This document shows positions 8,894 to 17,989 of a stretch of 64,000 nucleotides of DNA, in pieces (position 1 is the first letter of the stretch; every line of letters begins with the position of its first letter). The DNA lies in contig NZ_BAABIS010000001.1 in assembly GCF_039542905.1 (NCBI RefSeq), positions 558,001 to 622,000 on the forward strand. The letters are read 5' to 3'. Both the position numbers and the translations under genes were made by a program. The notes below the pieces were generated by a model. That model was given only the letters and a program-made list of their open reading frames with translations, did no database searches and had not been told where the DNA came from. Source of the stretch: Kitasatospora terrestris (lineage in GTDB: Bacteria > Actinomycetota > Actinomycetes > Streptomycetales > Streptomycetaceae).

Positions 8894-9516
8894 GCCCGTT
8901 GGAGTCCGGCTTTGCGCAGCTCGTCCGCGACGACGAGCAGCGCGGTGCGGGCCATGTACGGGTAGACCATGCCTTTGCAGTCCATCCAGATTCTCGGCAC
9001 TTCGTGGTCGACGCCTACGTAGTTGGGGCTGTAGAGGTCGGTGTCGTCGATGATCTCCTCGGCCTCTTCGGGTGGGAGTTCGCGTCCGTCTTCGAGGATC
9101 GCCCACAGGCGGGTTCCGGCGGCCGTGGTGAGCGCGGCGACGGCCAGGTCGTGGTTGTCCGATCGGACGGCGATCGAGAAGTCCTGGGTGAGGGTGTCGC
9201 CGTTCCGGCCTCCGACGATGCGCAGGAGGTTCTGGTCCGTCGTGATGCCGCCGGGCCGGCTTTCGGCCAGGACCGCTCGGCTCATCCAGTAGGCGGCTTG
9301 GGTCGGCACCCACCGGCACGCGTGGGCGATGCGCCAGAGCATGAGGGGGTCCGGGTGTCGGGCGGCTTCCTCGAACAGGGCGCGGGCCTTGTCCCAGGCG
9401 TCCGTTCCGCCTTCGCCGTCCAGGATCTGGCAGCCGCGCTGGAAGATCCTCTCGGCGTCGCTGGGGGTCGCCGGCGGTGGCGTGGTCTCATCGTCCATGG
9501 TGACCATCGGTAGCAC
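8869..9516 (-). CDS. Hypothetical protein with helical-repeat character
   Basis: A 215-residue soluble protein. The first half looks helical and TPR/Sel1-like (ARALFEEAARHPDPLMLWRI, QAAYWMSRAVLAE). The second half is acidic and strand-rich (PPEEAEEIIDDTDLYSPNYV, RIWMDCKGMVYPYMARTALL). Two starts are possible, at 9516 and at 9498 (MDDETTPP); neither has a strong ribosome-binding site. No catalytic motif is seen. It lies beside a frameshifted SMI1/KNR4 gene on the same strand. Such neighbours often belong to toxin-immunity loci, so an immunity-like role is possible but not shown. Confidence 0.6.
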   Translation of the reverse strand: MLPMVTMDDETTPPPATPSDAERIFQRGCQILDGEGGTDAWDKARALFEEAARHPDPLMLWRIAHACRWVPTQAAYWMSRAVLAESRPGGITTDQNLLRIVGGRNGDTLTQDFSIAVRSDNHDLAVAALTTAAGTRLWAILEDGRELPPEEAEEIIDDTDLYSPNYVGVDHEVPRIWMDCKGMVYPYMARTALLVVADELRKAGLQRAHLFTPER

Positions 9517-9647
9517 GGGGCGCAGACGTCCGGGGCTCTCGCTGCTCGTTCTGCCTCAAAAGGCCGGGAGCTGGCCGATCGGGCTCGGGCCTGCCTGCTC
9601 CCAGTCGACCGGCTACGTACTACTACTGGGCTCTGCCCGTAGGGCCC

Positions 9648-10204
9648 TTACACGAAGTCAGCGGACGGCCGGAAGTCGTGGGAGGCGGCGGGGAAGGAGT
9701 CGGAGAGGATCTCGGAGCGGACGTCACCGGTGAGGGCTGCGGCGAGGAACCGGGTGAAGCCCATGTCCAGGTGCTCCCACCAGGGACCGCGCGCCTCGTT
9801 GATCATGACGGTCCATTCGTCGGGATCCTGGCCGGGTCGGACGAGCCAGAAGAGGAACTCGCCGTTGTCGGTGGACGCCCACGGGATGAGCCGGGCACCG
9901 GTCCCGTCGAGCTCGGCGGGCTTCTCCTCGCCCCCGGCCCACAGCTCCTCGTAGGCCCCCGCCCGCTCCCGTCCGCGTCGATCAGGTCGTAGAACTCATT
10001 CGCGCACCCGGGTTCAAGGATCCACAAGTAGGTGTCGACGCAGCCACCACCGTAGGAGTCGATGAACGCCTTGTAATCGGTGGGCAGGTCAGTGCCGAGC
10101 CGGCGTCGGATCGGCTCCCAGTCCTTGGGCGCGACGCCGACCGGGTGTGGAAGGAGGCGGCTGACGTGCTCCAGGGCGTCCGCACCGGGCCGCTCGACCG
10201 CCAT
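9648..10204 (-). pseudogene. SMI1/KNR4 family protein, frameshifted
   Basis: The 5' part (10204 to about 9980) encodes an SMI1/KNR4 domain start: WEPIRRRLGTDLPTDYKAFI and GGCVDTYLWILEPG. After NEFYDLIDAD the frame goes out of register near 9975-9985, in a GC-rich run. The natural continuation lies in another frame (RERAGAYEELW, then ARLIPWASTDNGEFLFWLVR, then WWEHLDMGFTRFLAAALTG) and stops at TAA 9650-9648. The combined length of 557 bases is not a multiple of three, as expected for one single-base deletion or two-base insertion. SMI1/KNR4 proteins commonly serve as immunity proteins in polymorphic-toxin systems. A sequencing error cannot be excluded. Confidence 0.8.
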
Positions 10205-11280
10205 GTGCTACTCCCCCGGGGCTGTACGGCATGCGCGCATCCGACCGTAGCCCACGGCGACGAGTAGGAGAACAGGCTCCCGGAACCCTGTCTGGAACCG
10301 CGGTACCAGCCCGTCACACCAGCCCCACTCGGGCAGACGAAGGTCACCACACGCCACGCCCGACCGGCCGCCGAACTCGTTCCCAATCACTGTCGCGAAA
10401 GGGCCCGGCAGCCCGGGCGACCAGCCGGGGGGCGAGTCCGGCAAGTCCTGCTGGCTGTTGGACGGAAGGTTGCCCACCCTTTGTAGCGGCTCAGGATCTT
10501 CCCTCCGCGCCGGCGACAGGGTTGATCATGAGGCTGACACGGCCGCCGGTCCGAGTCGCGGGCAGGAGGTCGACTCAAGCCGCGCACTTGGAACCGCGAT
10601 TGCCGCCGCCTGCCCGCTCACTCGGACGTGCGGGTCCGTCGTGGAGACCTGGACCTGGAGCAGGCTGAACCCTCCGAGATCCTCGCCGTGGTGGATGGTG
10701 AAGGCGTCGGAGGGCGGAGGGCACGCAGATAGCCGCCGAGGGCCCCGCGGCACCGATGGCCGGATGCTCGACGACACCGCCGGGCCGGGAGCCAGCACGT
10801 GGCAATCGACCGCAGGCAGGGATGCCCGGCGGTGGCACGCGGGGTCCCAATCGCGCGATCAGAGACCAGGCGCCGCGGGTCCGGGCGGGTCGGCGGAGCG
10901 ACTCCTGCGCGCCACTCTGGGTCCGGGAGACCCACGGGCCGACCAGTGCGGTTGGCCCGCCTGTCGCGCAGCCAGCCGATTCGGTCAGCCAGTCAGTGGC
11001 TGTCGTCACGTGGCGACCGACGCTACCGCAGGACCCGACTGCTCCCGGCCGAGGTCAGTACCCCTGCTCACCGATAGCCCGCCGAGGGGGTGCATCGGCA
11101 ACTGCTGTTCCGACGCCTCCTCGGCCATCGCCGAGCGACGTCAGGCCGCTCAAGACACCGAGGTCGAACGCCTCCTCCGCCTCCGCGATGTCCCCGTCGA
11201 TGGGGCTGCTCCGACCACCGCCGCGTCCTGCACGCCGACCCACCTGCGCAACGCCCTCGGCCGCCTGCTACAGATGGCTC
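10205..11280. other. Long stretch without a recognisable gene
   Basis: Both strands were read in all frames. Short frames with protein-like runs occur (plus strand near 10640-10710, DLDLEQAEPSEILAVVDGEG; plus strand near 11110-11200, SAIAERRQAAQDTEVERLLR) but none extends into a gene or shows a known motif. These may be remains of decayed genes. Confidence 0.4.
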
Positions 11281-11733
11281 ATGACCAGTCAGACCGACAC
11301 CGAGCTGAGGCTCGCCGCCGCGGCAGCGCTCCGAGCGCTGGGCCGGAGCGCTTCCTACCAGGACCGGGCGGACGCCGGTCGCGGCCTCGCGGCACTCGCC
11401 GAACTGCCCGAAGCTCAACAGCCGTTGCTGGACCTCGTGCTCGACCCGGACGACACCTACGTCACCCGGGTGACCGTGCGGGCGCTGCTGCGGCGGAACG
11501 ACCGGGCCGGCCTGACGATCGTCGCGTCCGCGCTCGCCGTTGCCGACGACAACCACGCCGACTGGATCCACACCGCGGTCCACGACGTGCTCAGCATCTT
11601 CGCCACCGACCGGGACGACGCCCTCCGCCTGTGCGAGCGGATCGCGCAGGGCGACGACGACCGCGTCGCCCGCGGCGCCGGGGCGCTGCGGGCGATCCTG
11701 GCGGACATCGACCCCGTACTCCGGCCCGCCTGA
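11281..11733 (+). CDS. HEAT-repeat-like helical protein
   Basis: A 150-residue protein made of antiparallel helices, with a HEAT-like rhythm: RLAAAAALRALGRSASYQDR, RGLAALAELPEAQQPLLDLV, DDTYVTRVTVRALLRRNDRA, GAGALRAILADIDPVL. HEAT-like repeats are protein-binding scaffolds. No catalytic residues or membrane segments are seen. ATG 11281 is chosen because the protein-like character begins there; upstream in frame the composition is random. It lies in a zone of decayed genes but seems intact, with good codon bias to its stop. Confidence 0.7.
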   Translation: MTSQTDTELRLAAAAALRALGRSASYQDRADAGRGLAALAELPEAQQPLLDLVLDPDDTYVTRVTVRALLRRNDRAGLTIVASALAVADDNHADWIHTAVHDVLSIFATDRDDALRLCERIAQGDDDRVARGAGALRAILADIDPVLRPA

Positions 11734-11745
11734 GATCCGCGAGGG

Positions 11746-11806
11746 TCAGCCGCCGTACGGGCTGCGGCGTTCGACGGGGACGACGTCGCGCCAGCGGCCG
11801 CCACCC
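11746..11806 (-). pseudogene. 3' remnant of a GNAT (ArsN-like) acetyltransferase gene
   Basis: Read on the minus strand, the last 20 codons give GRWRDVVPVERRSPYGG and stop. This closely matches the end of the intact acetyltransferase at 27356-27859 (GRWRDVVLVERRSP). Upstream of it (above about 11806) the similarity ends abruptly. Only the C-terminal tip of a homologous gene has survived here. Confidence 0.6.
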
Positions 11807-11859
11807 CGGCGGGCATCGCTTCTAGCGTCTCTGCCCCCCTCCCACCGTGTCCCGCCTCC

Positions 11860-12330
11860 TGCTGGCCCGCACTGTGTCCGCCCTGGCTGAGAGCCGGTTC
11901 GAGGAGACCAAGCTGCACGCCTACGTGCGCGAGCTCGGGGGCCGGGACGGCCTGTGGTTCTTCTCCCTCCACGCGACCGACCCCTTCGTAGTCCTCGCCG
12001 CGGACGCCCTCGGCTCCGGGTCGACGAACCGCCGGCCCACGTCGAGTACACCGGCGGCGCGGCCGCCTACCGGCTGTGCCTGGAGAAGGGTGAGCGCCCG
12101 GTGCCGTCCGACCTGACGTCTGGCTCACCCTCCCGGTGGCGCGCCTTCACCCACCACGCCGGTCGCCTGTGGGAGATCGCGGTCGAACACCCGCCGTGGT
12201 CCCCGCACGTGACCCGCCGGGCGGACACCGAGCAGGACCTGGCCGACCCGGCAGGCCTTCCCCGGCCCCTCCGGGCGGCGAGGAGGGCAGCGTGCCGCCG
12301 AGTGGAGTCCGCACGGCGATGCACCGGGTG
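11860..12330 (+). pseudogene. DUF2071 (YqjF-like) gene remnant with frameshifts
   Basis: Segments of the DUF2071 family appear in successive frames. First comes ESRFEETKLHAYVRELGGRD followed by GLWFFSLHATDPFVVLAADA. After a frame change, AAAYRLCLEKGERPVPSDLT and RWRAFTHHAGRLWEIAVEHP appear. After another change, GEEGSVPPSGVRTAMHRV appears, resembling the usual end (SPGV-R-G). The N-terminal third is missing. The family is of unknown biochemical function. At least two frameshifts make it non-functional. Confidence 0.7.
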
Positions 12331-12356
12331 CGGACGGTGAGCGCGGCGACGCCGCC

Positions 12357-12392
12357 GATGCGGTCGATGCGGTGGATGCGGTGGATGCGGTC
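12357..12392. repeat. Four tandem 9-bp repeats (gatgcggtS)
   Basis: Four perfect 9-base units alternating gatgcggtc and gatgcggtg. They fall just after the DUF2071 relic and look like a simple replication-slippage tract. Confidence 0.8.
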
Positions 12393-12594
12393 GGGGTGAG
12401 GACGATGTCGGCAGCCTCGGTGCAGGCGCCGGAGCCGCGGGCTCCCGTGGCCGCGCCCGCAGCGGCGGCCGCCCGGGCGGGCGCATCGCCACCGCCGTCG
12501 CCGCCCCTGACCGTGACGGCGCGGTCGCGTTCGTGTTCGCGTTCGGCGCGAACGGCGGCCACGGTCGGGGGCGCAGCCGGCGGTGGCGAGGGCG

Positions 12595-15222
12595 TCAGCT
12601 CCCGTCGGGCAGGTCCTGCTCGGTCCAGATGGTCTTGCCGGTGGTGGTGTAGCGGGTTCCCCAGCCGCGGGTCATCTGGGCGATGATGAACAGCCCGCGC
12701 CCGCCCTCTTCGTCGGTGGCGGCGTGGCGCAGGTGGGGCGAGGTGTGCCCGGTGTCCGACACCTCGCAGATCAGGCCGCGGTCCCGGATGAGGCGGATGC
12801 GGACTTGCCCGCGGGCGTACCGGACGGCGTTGGTGACCAGCTCGCTGACGATGAGCTCGGTGGTGAACGACAGTTCGTCCAGGCCCCAGTCGCGCAGCTG
12901 TCCCGAGGTCAGCCGGCGCGCGGTGGAGACGGCGGTGGGCTCGGCGGACAGTTCCCATTCGGCGACCCGTTCGCGGTCCAGGAGTCGGGTGCGGACCAGG
13001 AGCAGCACCGCGTCGTCGTCCACCGGGCCGGGCAGCAGGGTCTCCAGGGCCCGGTCGCACAGCTCTTCCAGCGAGTGCCGGTGGGACGCGAGGACGCCCG
13101 CCAGCAGCTCGCGGCCCTCGTCGGCGGCGTGGTCGGGGGTGTGGATCAGGCCGTCGGTGAGCAGTGCGAGCAGACTGCCCGGCGGGAGGGCGAGCTCGGT
13201 GCTCCGGTACGGCGGCCCGTCGACTCCGAGCGCGGGCCCGACCGGGAGCTCCGGGTGGATGGCGAGACCACTTGCCGGGTCGACGATCGTGGGTGGCGGG
13301 TGCCCGGCGAGGGCGAGGCAGCACCGGCCGGTGACCGGGTCGTACACCGCGTACAGGCAGGTCACTCCCACGGCCCCGGTGGCGCGGTCCGCGGTCCGGT
13401 CCCCCGTGGGGTCCTCGGTGTCCTGCCGGACGGCGTCGTCGAGACGGGAGAGCAGGTCGTCCGGGTCGAGGTCGAGGCGGGAGAGCACGCGCACGCTGGT
13501 CCGCAGGCGTCCCATGGTGGCCGCGGCGGCCAGCCCGGACCCGAGGACGTCGCCGACGACCAGGCCGACCCGGCTGCTGGAGAGCGGGATGACGTCGAAC
13601 CAGTCCCCGCCCACGCCGGAGCGGCCGTCGGCGGGGACGTAACGGTTGGCGTGCTCGACGGCCGTGTGCGGCGGCAGCAGGCGCGGCAGCAGCCGCCGCT
13701 GCAGGCGGAGGGTCGCCGTGTGCTCGCGGGTGACGAACGGCATGAGCAGGGCGCCGATCAGCAGCGCTCCGAGCCCCAGCACGGTGACCCCGCCGGTCCG
13801 GCCGATGACCGGCAGGTCCACCGCGGTCGCGCCGTAACCGGGGTCGGCGTACACGTCGAAGGCCGCGTAGCAGAAGAGGCCGAGCATGATGATCCCGCCG
13901 ACGCCCGGCAGTACGCCCTTGAACAGGAGGTCCCGTCGGCTGCGGGTGAGCACCCGGCGGTAGAACCAGACGCATGCGAAGCCGGTGAGGCCGTAGTAGA
14001 AGGCGATGGCCAGGCCGACCGAGGCGATGGAGTCCGCCAGGACGTTGTGGCTCACCGCGGTGAGCAGCACCAGCAGGCCGACCGACGCCAGGCCCATGCC
14101 GACCGTGGACCAGGTCGGGGTGAGGTACCGGCGGTGCAGGCGGGCGAAGCGCGAGGGCACCGCCTTGTGCGCGGCCATCGAGAAGACCGTGCGGGCCACC
14201 GGCAGGATCGTGGTCTGTGTGGAGGCGGCCGCCGAGGTCAGGACCATGAAGATCAGCAGCTTGGTGAGGAACTCGCCCGCACCCTCCCCGCCGAAGACCG
14301 CCCGGCCGAGGCCGGAGAGCACGTCGTCGGAGTTGGCGGCGTTGCCGAGTCCGATGCCCTCGCTGCCGACTCCGGCGAACGCCTGCGCGGAGGTGGACAC
14401 CAGGGTGTAGACGATCAGGAGGAGCACCGTCGACATCACGGCGGCGCGGCCCGGGATGTGCTTGCTGTCGGCGGTCTCCTCGTTGACCGTGACCGCGGTG
14501 TCCCAGCCCCAGTAGATGAAGACGGCGGCCAGGAAACCGGTGGTGAACGCCTGCGGCGAGGCGATCCGGGTCGGATCGAACCAGGACGCGGAGACGTGGA
14601 CGGCCGTCGCCGGGCCGTCGGCGCTGTAAACCTTCACCAGCGCCACGACGGCGAACAGGAGCAGCACGGCCACCTCGATGCACAGCAGCCAGCGCTGCAC
14701 GGCGGCCGAGATCTCGATGCCGATGTAGCAGATCGCGGTCATCACGGTGATCCAGACGGCCCCGGCCACCGTCGTCCACAGCCGGTCGTCGGCGAGGGAG
14801 TCCGCGCCCACCAGGCGGAAGCCGTAGATTCCGGCGATCTCCGCGAGGTTCGCCATCACGAGGACGTCGGCGACGATGATGCCCCAGCCGCCCATCCACC
14901 CGGTGCGGGGCCCGAACGCGCGGGTCGCCCAGGTGAACGTCGTACCGCAGTCGGCGTCGGTGGCGTTGAGCTCCCGGTAGGCGTGCGCGATCAGCAGCAT
15001 CGGCACGAAGGCCAGCATGATGACCACCGGGGTCTGCAGGCCCACGCCGGCGACGATCAGGCCGAGCGTCGCGGCGAGGCTGTACGCCGGGGCGGTCGAC
15101 GAGATCCCCATGACCACGGACGAGAAGAGGCCCAGGGCACCGGCCCTCAGCCCCTTCTCGCCGGCGCCCGCACCGGGCGCCAGTGCCCCGGGGGACGCGG
15201 CGAGACCACCGAAGAGCTTCAC
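12595..15222 (-). CDS. Amino-acid permease fused to PP2C phosphatase and RsbW-like kinase domain
   Basis: A single 875-residue ORF with three parts. Residues about 25-490 form an APC-superfamily amino-acid permease (start LRAGALGLFSSVVMGISSTA, then YWGWDTAVTVNEETADSKHI, about 12 spans). Without a break, TATLRLQRRLLPRLLPPH (about 494-511) leads into a SpoIIE-type PP2C domain (GVGGDWFDVIPL, VVGDVLGSGLAAA, LTDGLIHTPD, DDDAVLLL carrying the metal-binding Asp). The final 120 residues are a HATPase of the RsbW/SpoIIAB type (N box ELVTNAVRYA, G1 EVSDTG, G2 EGGRGLF). Start GTG 15222 has a weak ribosome-binding site. The output modules are those that set the phosphorylation of STAS anti-sigma antagonists. 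Fusion to a permease suggests that amino-acid transport or occupancy controls partner switching, which is inference. The junction is in frame with uniform codon use, so it does not look like a recent accident. Confidence 0.9.
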   Translation of the reverse strand: MKLFGGLAASPGALAPGAGAGEKGLRAGALGLFSSVVMGISSTAPAYSLAATLGLIVAGVGLQTPVVIMLAFVPMLLIAHAYRELNATDADCGTTFTWATRAFGPRTGWMGGWGIIVADVLVMANLAEIAGIYGFRLVGADSLADDRLWTTVAGAVWITVMTAICYIGIEISAAVQRWLLCIEVAVLLLFAVVALVKVYSADGPATAVHVSASWFDPTRIASPQAFTTGFLAAVFIYWGWDTAVTVNEETADSKHIPGRAAVMSTVLLLIVYTLVSTSAQAFAGVGSEGIGLGNAANSDDVLSGLGRAVFGGEGAGEFLTKLLIFMVLTSAAASTQTTILPVARTVFSMAAHKAVPSRFARLHRRYLTPTWSTVGMGLASVGLLVLLTAVSHNVLADSIASVGLAIAFYYGLTGFACVWFYRRVLTRSRRDLLFKGVLPGVGGIIMLGLFCYAAFDVYADPGYGATAVDLPVIGRTGGVTVLGLGALLIGALLMPFVTREHTATLRLQRRLLPRLLPPHTAVEHANRYVPADGRSGVGGDWFDVIPLSSSRVGLVVGDVLGSGLAAAATMGRLRTSVRVLSRLDLDPDDLLSRLDDAVRQDTEDPTGDRTADRATGAVGVTCLYAVYDPVTGRCCLALAGHPPPTIVDPASGLAIHPELPVGPALGVDGPPYRSTELALPPGSLLALLTDGLIHTPDHAADEGRELLAGVLASHRHSLEELCDRALETLLPGPVDDDAVLLLVRTRLLDRERVAEWELSAEPTAVSTARRLTSGQLRDWGLDELSFTTELIVSELVTNAVRYARGQVRIRLIRDRGLICEVSDTGHTSPHLRHAATDEEGGRGLFIIAQMTRGWGTRYTTTGKTIWTEQDLPDGS

Positions 15223-15369
15223 ATCCGCAATCCAGACGCCGGCTGCTCGTGATCACCATTCTCCGCGCCCCTGCCAGGGCCCGCCACGGCACGGTCGCCC
15301 GCCACGGCCGTACGTCCCGGCCGACCCCCGGCACGTCGAGCAGCGCGGACGGCGCGGGCTCGGCGCGGC

Positions 15370-15590
15370 CCGGCCGGGGAACCCGGCCCCTCGGGCCCGG
15401 GCTGGAAGGGCGGGCCACCCGGACCGAACGAGCCCGGGCCGGAAGGACGGGCCGCCCGGACCGAACGAGCCCGGGCCGGGCGGTGCCGGCGGGGCCGGCG
15501 AGCCTGGCGGGGCGGTGCTGGCGGGGCCGGCGAGCCTGGCGGGGCGGTGCTGGCGGGGCCGGCGAGCCTGGCGGGGCGGTGCCGGCGGTG
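15370..15590. repeat. GC-rich tandem repeats upstream of the permease fusion
   Basis: Three 32-bp units in tandem occupy 15481-15512, 15513-15544 and 15545-15576, differing by one base, followed by a partial fourth. Just before them (about 15395-15480), units containing cggaccgaacgagcccgggc recur. The whole intergenic stretch 15223-15707 has no recognised gene; on either strand the repeats would encode low-complexity Pro/Gly/Ala/Arg only. Confidence 0.85.
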
Positions 15591-15707
15591 CTCGCACGTC
15601 GAGCTACGGGTCGATCACCTGCGGGTGGCCACGGCCCTCCCCGAGGGGCGCCTCCGCTGTCAGCGAATCCGGCCGGTGCCCGGGGGTCGTCGTGATGGGG
15701 TGGCGGC

Positions 15708-16697
15708 ATGGAGATACTGATCCTGGGCGGAACGGCATGGGTGGGCCGGGAGGTCTCCCGGCAGGCGGTCGAGCGGGGGCACCGGGTGACCTGCCTCGCG
15801 CGCGGCGAGAGCGGCGGCGTCGCGGCCGGTGCGACCCTGGTGCCCGCCGACCGCCGCGACCCCTCGGCGTACGGTCCGCTGCTCGGCCGCGACTGGGACG
15901 CCGTCGTCGAGGTGTCGTGGCAGCCGGGCTTCGTCCGCGACGCCCTCGCCCGGCTCGCCGACCGGGCCGGCCACTGGACGTACGTCTCCTCCGTCAGCGC
16001 CTACGCCTCCCACGGCGCTCCCGGCGCGGACGAGTCCACGCCGCTCCTCCCGCCGACCGCCCGGACGGAGGTCGACCGCGAGCTGTACGGCGAGGCGAAG
16101 GTCGCCTGCGAACGGGCGTCGACGGCCGCCGCGGGAGACCGCCTGCTCATCGCCCGGGCCGGACTCATCGGCGGCCCCGGCGACCACAGCGGACGCTCCG
16201 GGTACTGGGTGGCCCGCGCCGCCCGCGATCCGCAGGGGCCGATGCTGGTGCCCGATGCCGCCGCAGCCCCGACCCAGACGGTCGACGTCCGCGATCTCGC
16301 CGCCTGGCTGCTCGACTCCGCGGAGCGGGGGACGGTCGGTACCTTCGACGCCGTCGGCCCGGTGGTGCCGCTCGGCGAGTGGATCGAGCTGTGCCGGGCG
16401 GTCGGCGGGCACACCGGGCCGACGGTCGCCGCCGACTCCGCGTGGCTGCTGGAGAACGGCGTCGCCCAGTACATGGGACCGCAGTCGCTGCCGATGTGGC
16501 TGGTCGAGCCGGGCTGGGAAGGCTGGTCCGCCCGCACCGGTGCCGCGGCCCGCGCCGCAGGTCTGCGGCACCGGTCCCGGTCGGAACTGCTTGCCGACAT
16601 CCTGCGCTGGGAGCGTGAGCAGGGCCTGCACCGCGACCGCCGCGCCGGCCTGGACGCCGAGCGTGAGCGGGAACTGCTCGCCGCCCTGCCGCGGTAG
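15708..16697 (+). CDS. NAD(P)-dependent epimerase/reductase family protein
   Basis: A 329-residue extended SDR-fold protein. The N-terminus has the dinucleotide-binding pattern GGTAWVG (residues 7-13) after the first strand MEILIL. The middle has [12 protein letters not shown], and a Tyr-x-x-x-Lys motif is represented by YGEAKVACE (about 128-136). The domain then continues with [15 protein letters not shown] and a C-terminal substrate-binding part. The closest group from memory is the atypical SDR reductases annotated as NAD-dependent epimerase/dehydratase or isoflavone-reductase-like in Streptomyces. The substrate is unknown. It stands alone on the plus strand, convergent with the YkvA gene. 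Confidence 0.85.
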   Translation: MEILILGGTAWVGREVSRQAVERGHRVTCLARGESGGVAAGATLVPADRRDPSAYGPLLGRDWDAVVEVSWQPGFVRDALARLADRAGHWTYVSSVSAYASHGAPGADESTPLLPPTARTEVDRELYGEAKVACERASTAAAGDRLLIARAGLIGGPGDHSGRSGYWVARAARDPQGPMLVPDAAAAPTQTVDVRDLAAWLLDSAERGTVGTFDAVGPVVPLGEWIELCRAVGGHTGPTVAADSAWLLENGVAQYMGPQSLPMWLVEPGWEGWSARTGAAARAAGLRHRSRSELLADILRWEREQGLHRDRRAGLDAERERELLAALPR

Positions 16698-16772
16698 CAG
16701 GGAGCCTTCAGGGGCGGATCCGCAGGGCAGCGACTACGCCGGGTTCTCCGGTGGGCGGGGTGCCTGAGGCGA

Positions 16773-17069
16773 TCAGGCAGGGTCGCTGTCGCGGCCGGTC
16801 CGCAGACGGGAGCCGGCCTTGGTGAGGGCGCGCAGGGCTACCAGCAGGAAGCCGATGTCGTCGAGCAGGACGGGGTCGGGCAGCAGGTCCACCGGGCTGA
16901 CCAGGTAGACCAGGGACGCCCAGAACAGCACCTTGTTCGACATCGGGATCCCCGATGCCCCGAGCAGCTTCCTGGCCCGGACGAGTCTCACCACCAGGAC
17001 GCCCGCGATCACCACGGTGACCACGACCGCCGCGCCGGCCAACCACCAGAGCGCACCGTCGCTGTTCAT
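16773..17069 (-). CDS. YkvA family (DUF1232) membrane protein
   Basis: A 98-residue protein with one N-terminal membrane span (LAGAAVVVTVVIAGVLVV, residues 10-27). The DUF1232 core follows: LFWASLVYLVSPVDLLPDPV and LLDDIGFLLVALRALTKA. The SPVDLLPD motif is diagnostic of the YkvA family. The family is widespread and of unknown function, associated with the membrane. ATG 17069 is preceded by GGGACGC, a moderate site. It ends 76 bases from the convergent reductase gene. Confidence 0.88.
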   Translation of the reverse strand: MNSDGALWWLAGAAVVVTVVIAGVLVVRLVRARKLLGASGIPMSNKVLFWASLVYLVSPVDLLPDPVLLDDIGFLLVALRALTKAGSRLRTGRDSDPA

Positions 17070-17167
17070 CAGCGTCCCTTCGTGGATGGAGGCGGATTCG
17101 TCGGAGCGGGGCCTGCACGTCCGCCTGCCGCTTTCGCTGCACGGTTCGTGCGCTGCAGGCGGGGGCG

Positions 17168-17482
17168 TCAGCCGACGTCGATGCCGGTGACGGCCGGGGT
17201 GCCCACGCCGATCGCGTCGTCCGGGTACCCGGCCGCGGCGAAGGCGCGCCGGGTCAGGTCCAGTGCCTCCTCGCCCGCGGTGTCGTGGTCGGGCGCCTCG
17301 ACCTCCAGGCGCAGGACGAATGTTCCTTCCGGCTCGTCCAGCGTGAGGACGTCGAGGTCGGGGACGCGGGTGCCGACCTCGTCGGGGTCCGCCGGGCGGA
17401 CCACGGCCAGCAGTGTGCGGCGCTGCGACTCTTCGAGCGGGTGTCGGAGGGTGCCCGGAACAGTGATCACGTAATTTCCCAT
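17168..17482 (-). CDS. Small hypothetical protein
   Basis: A 104-residue soluble protein beginning MGNYVITVPGTLRHPLEESQ. The rest alternates strands and helices (LLAVVRPADPDEVG, GTFVLRLEVEAPDHD, ALDLTRRAFAAAGYPDDAIG), suggesting a compact alpha/beta fold. ATG 17482 was chosen where the protein-like sequence begins; upstream in frame it is Arg/Pro-rich. I do not recognise the family. It lies in the same direction as the YkvA gene and the next upstream small gene, so an operon is possible. Confidence 0.7.
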   Translation of the reverse strand: MGNYVITVPGTLRHPLEESQRRTLLAVVRPADPDEVGTRVPDLDVLTLDEPEGTFVLRLEVEAPDHDTAGEEALDLTRRAFAAAGYPDDAIGVGTPAVTGIDVG

Positions 17483-17562
17483 GGAGTGGGTCTCACCCGT
17501 CGGCGCGGTCGAAAACCCCGCTGCGGGGGTGATCACCCCCGCGGGGGGCATGGCCCGGTGGT

Positions 17563-17844
17563 TCATGCTCCTTCGACGGCGGGTGCCGGGACGGTCCGGA
17601 GCGCGGGCCCCGGCAGGTGCCGGCCTTGCGGGCTCTCGACGACGAGGGGAGGACAGCTGGGGCAGGAGGTGCGGTTGCCGACCCAGCGCCAGCCCTTCGC
17701 CCACATCGAGCGCCGCCAGGCACGGGTCTCCTCGTACCGGTCCCCCTCATCGTCGTGGACCACGAGGTCGGGTGTTGAGACCTCGGTGGCGAGGCAGTCG
17801 CCGATCGAGCAGGACACGGTGTCGTGGCGGTACGCGGTGAGCAT
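17563..17844 (-). CDS. Small Cys-containing hypothetical protein
   Basis: About 93 residues. The N-terminal half contains a CSIGDC pair and an acidic strand ([20 protein letters not shown]); the second half has [15 protein letters not shown]. The two Cys pairs (CxxxxC and CxxC) could form a zinc site. Starts at 17871, 17853 and 17844 are all possible with weak ribosome-binding sites. No family is recognised. Confidence 0.5.
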   Translation of the reverse strand: MLTAYRHDTVSCSIGDCLATEVSTPDLVVHDDEGDRYEETRAWRRSMWAKGWRWVGNRTSCPSCPPLVVESPQGRHLPGPALRTVPAPAVEGA

Positions 17845-17989
17845 GCCCCGCATCCTGTCAGGCCGCGGCACGGCGAGCCGTCAACCGAACCGCGGACCGA
17901 CGGCGTTTCCTGACCGGGGATCAGGACGGGATCCCGCGCCAGCGGGCGCGGGCGGCGCGGAGTCGGCGGGACCCGGCGGTGGGGCCGGG

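Noticed and set aside
12357-12392. Short tandem repeats as a CRISPR-like array
   Set aside because: Units are 9 bases without spacers; a simple slippage tract.
12583-15252. An 889-codon open frame on the plus strand opposite the permease fusion
   Set aside because: Low-complexity charged sequence without motifs; the minus-strand fusion has clear domains throughout.
15481-15590. The GC-rich repeats as a coding repeat protein
   Set aside because: Translation in all frames is low-complexity with no start site linked to a neighbour.
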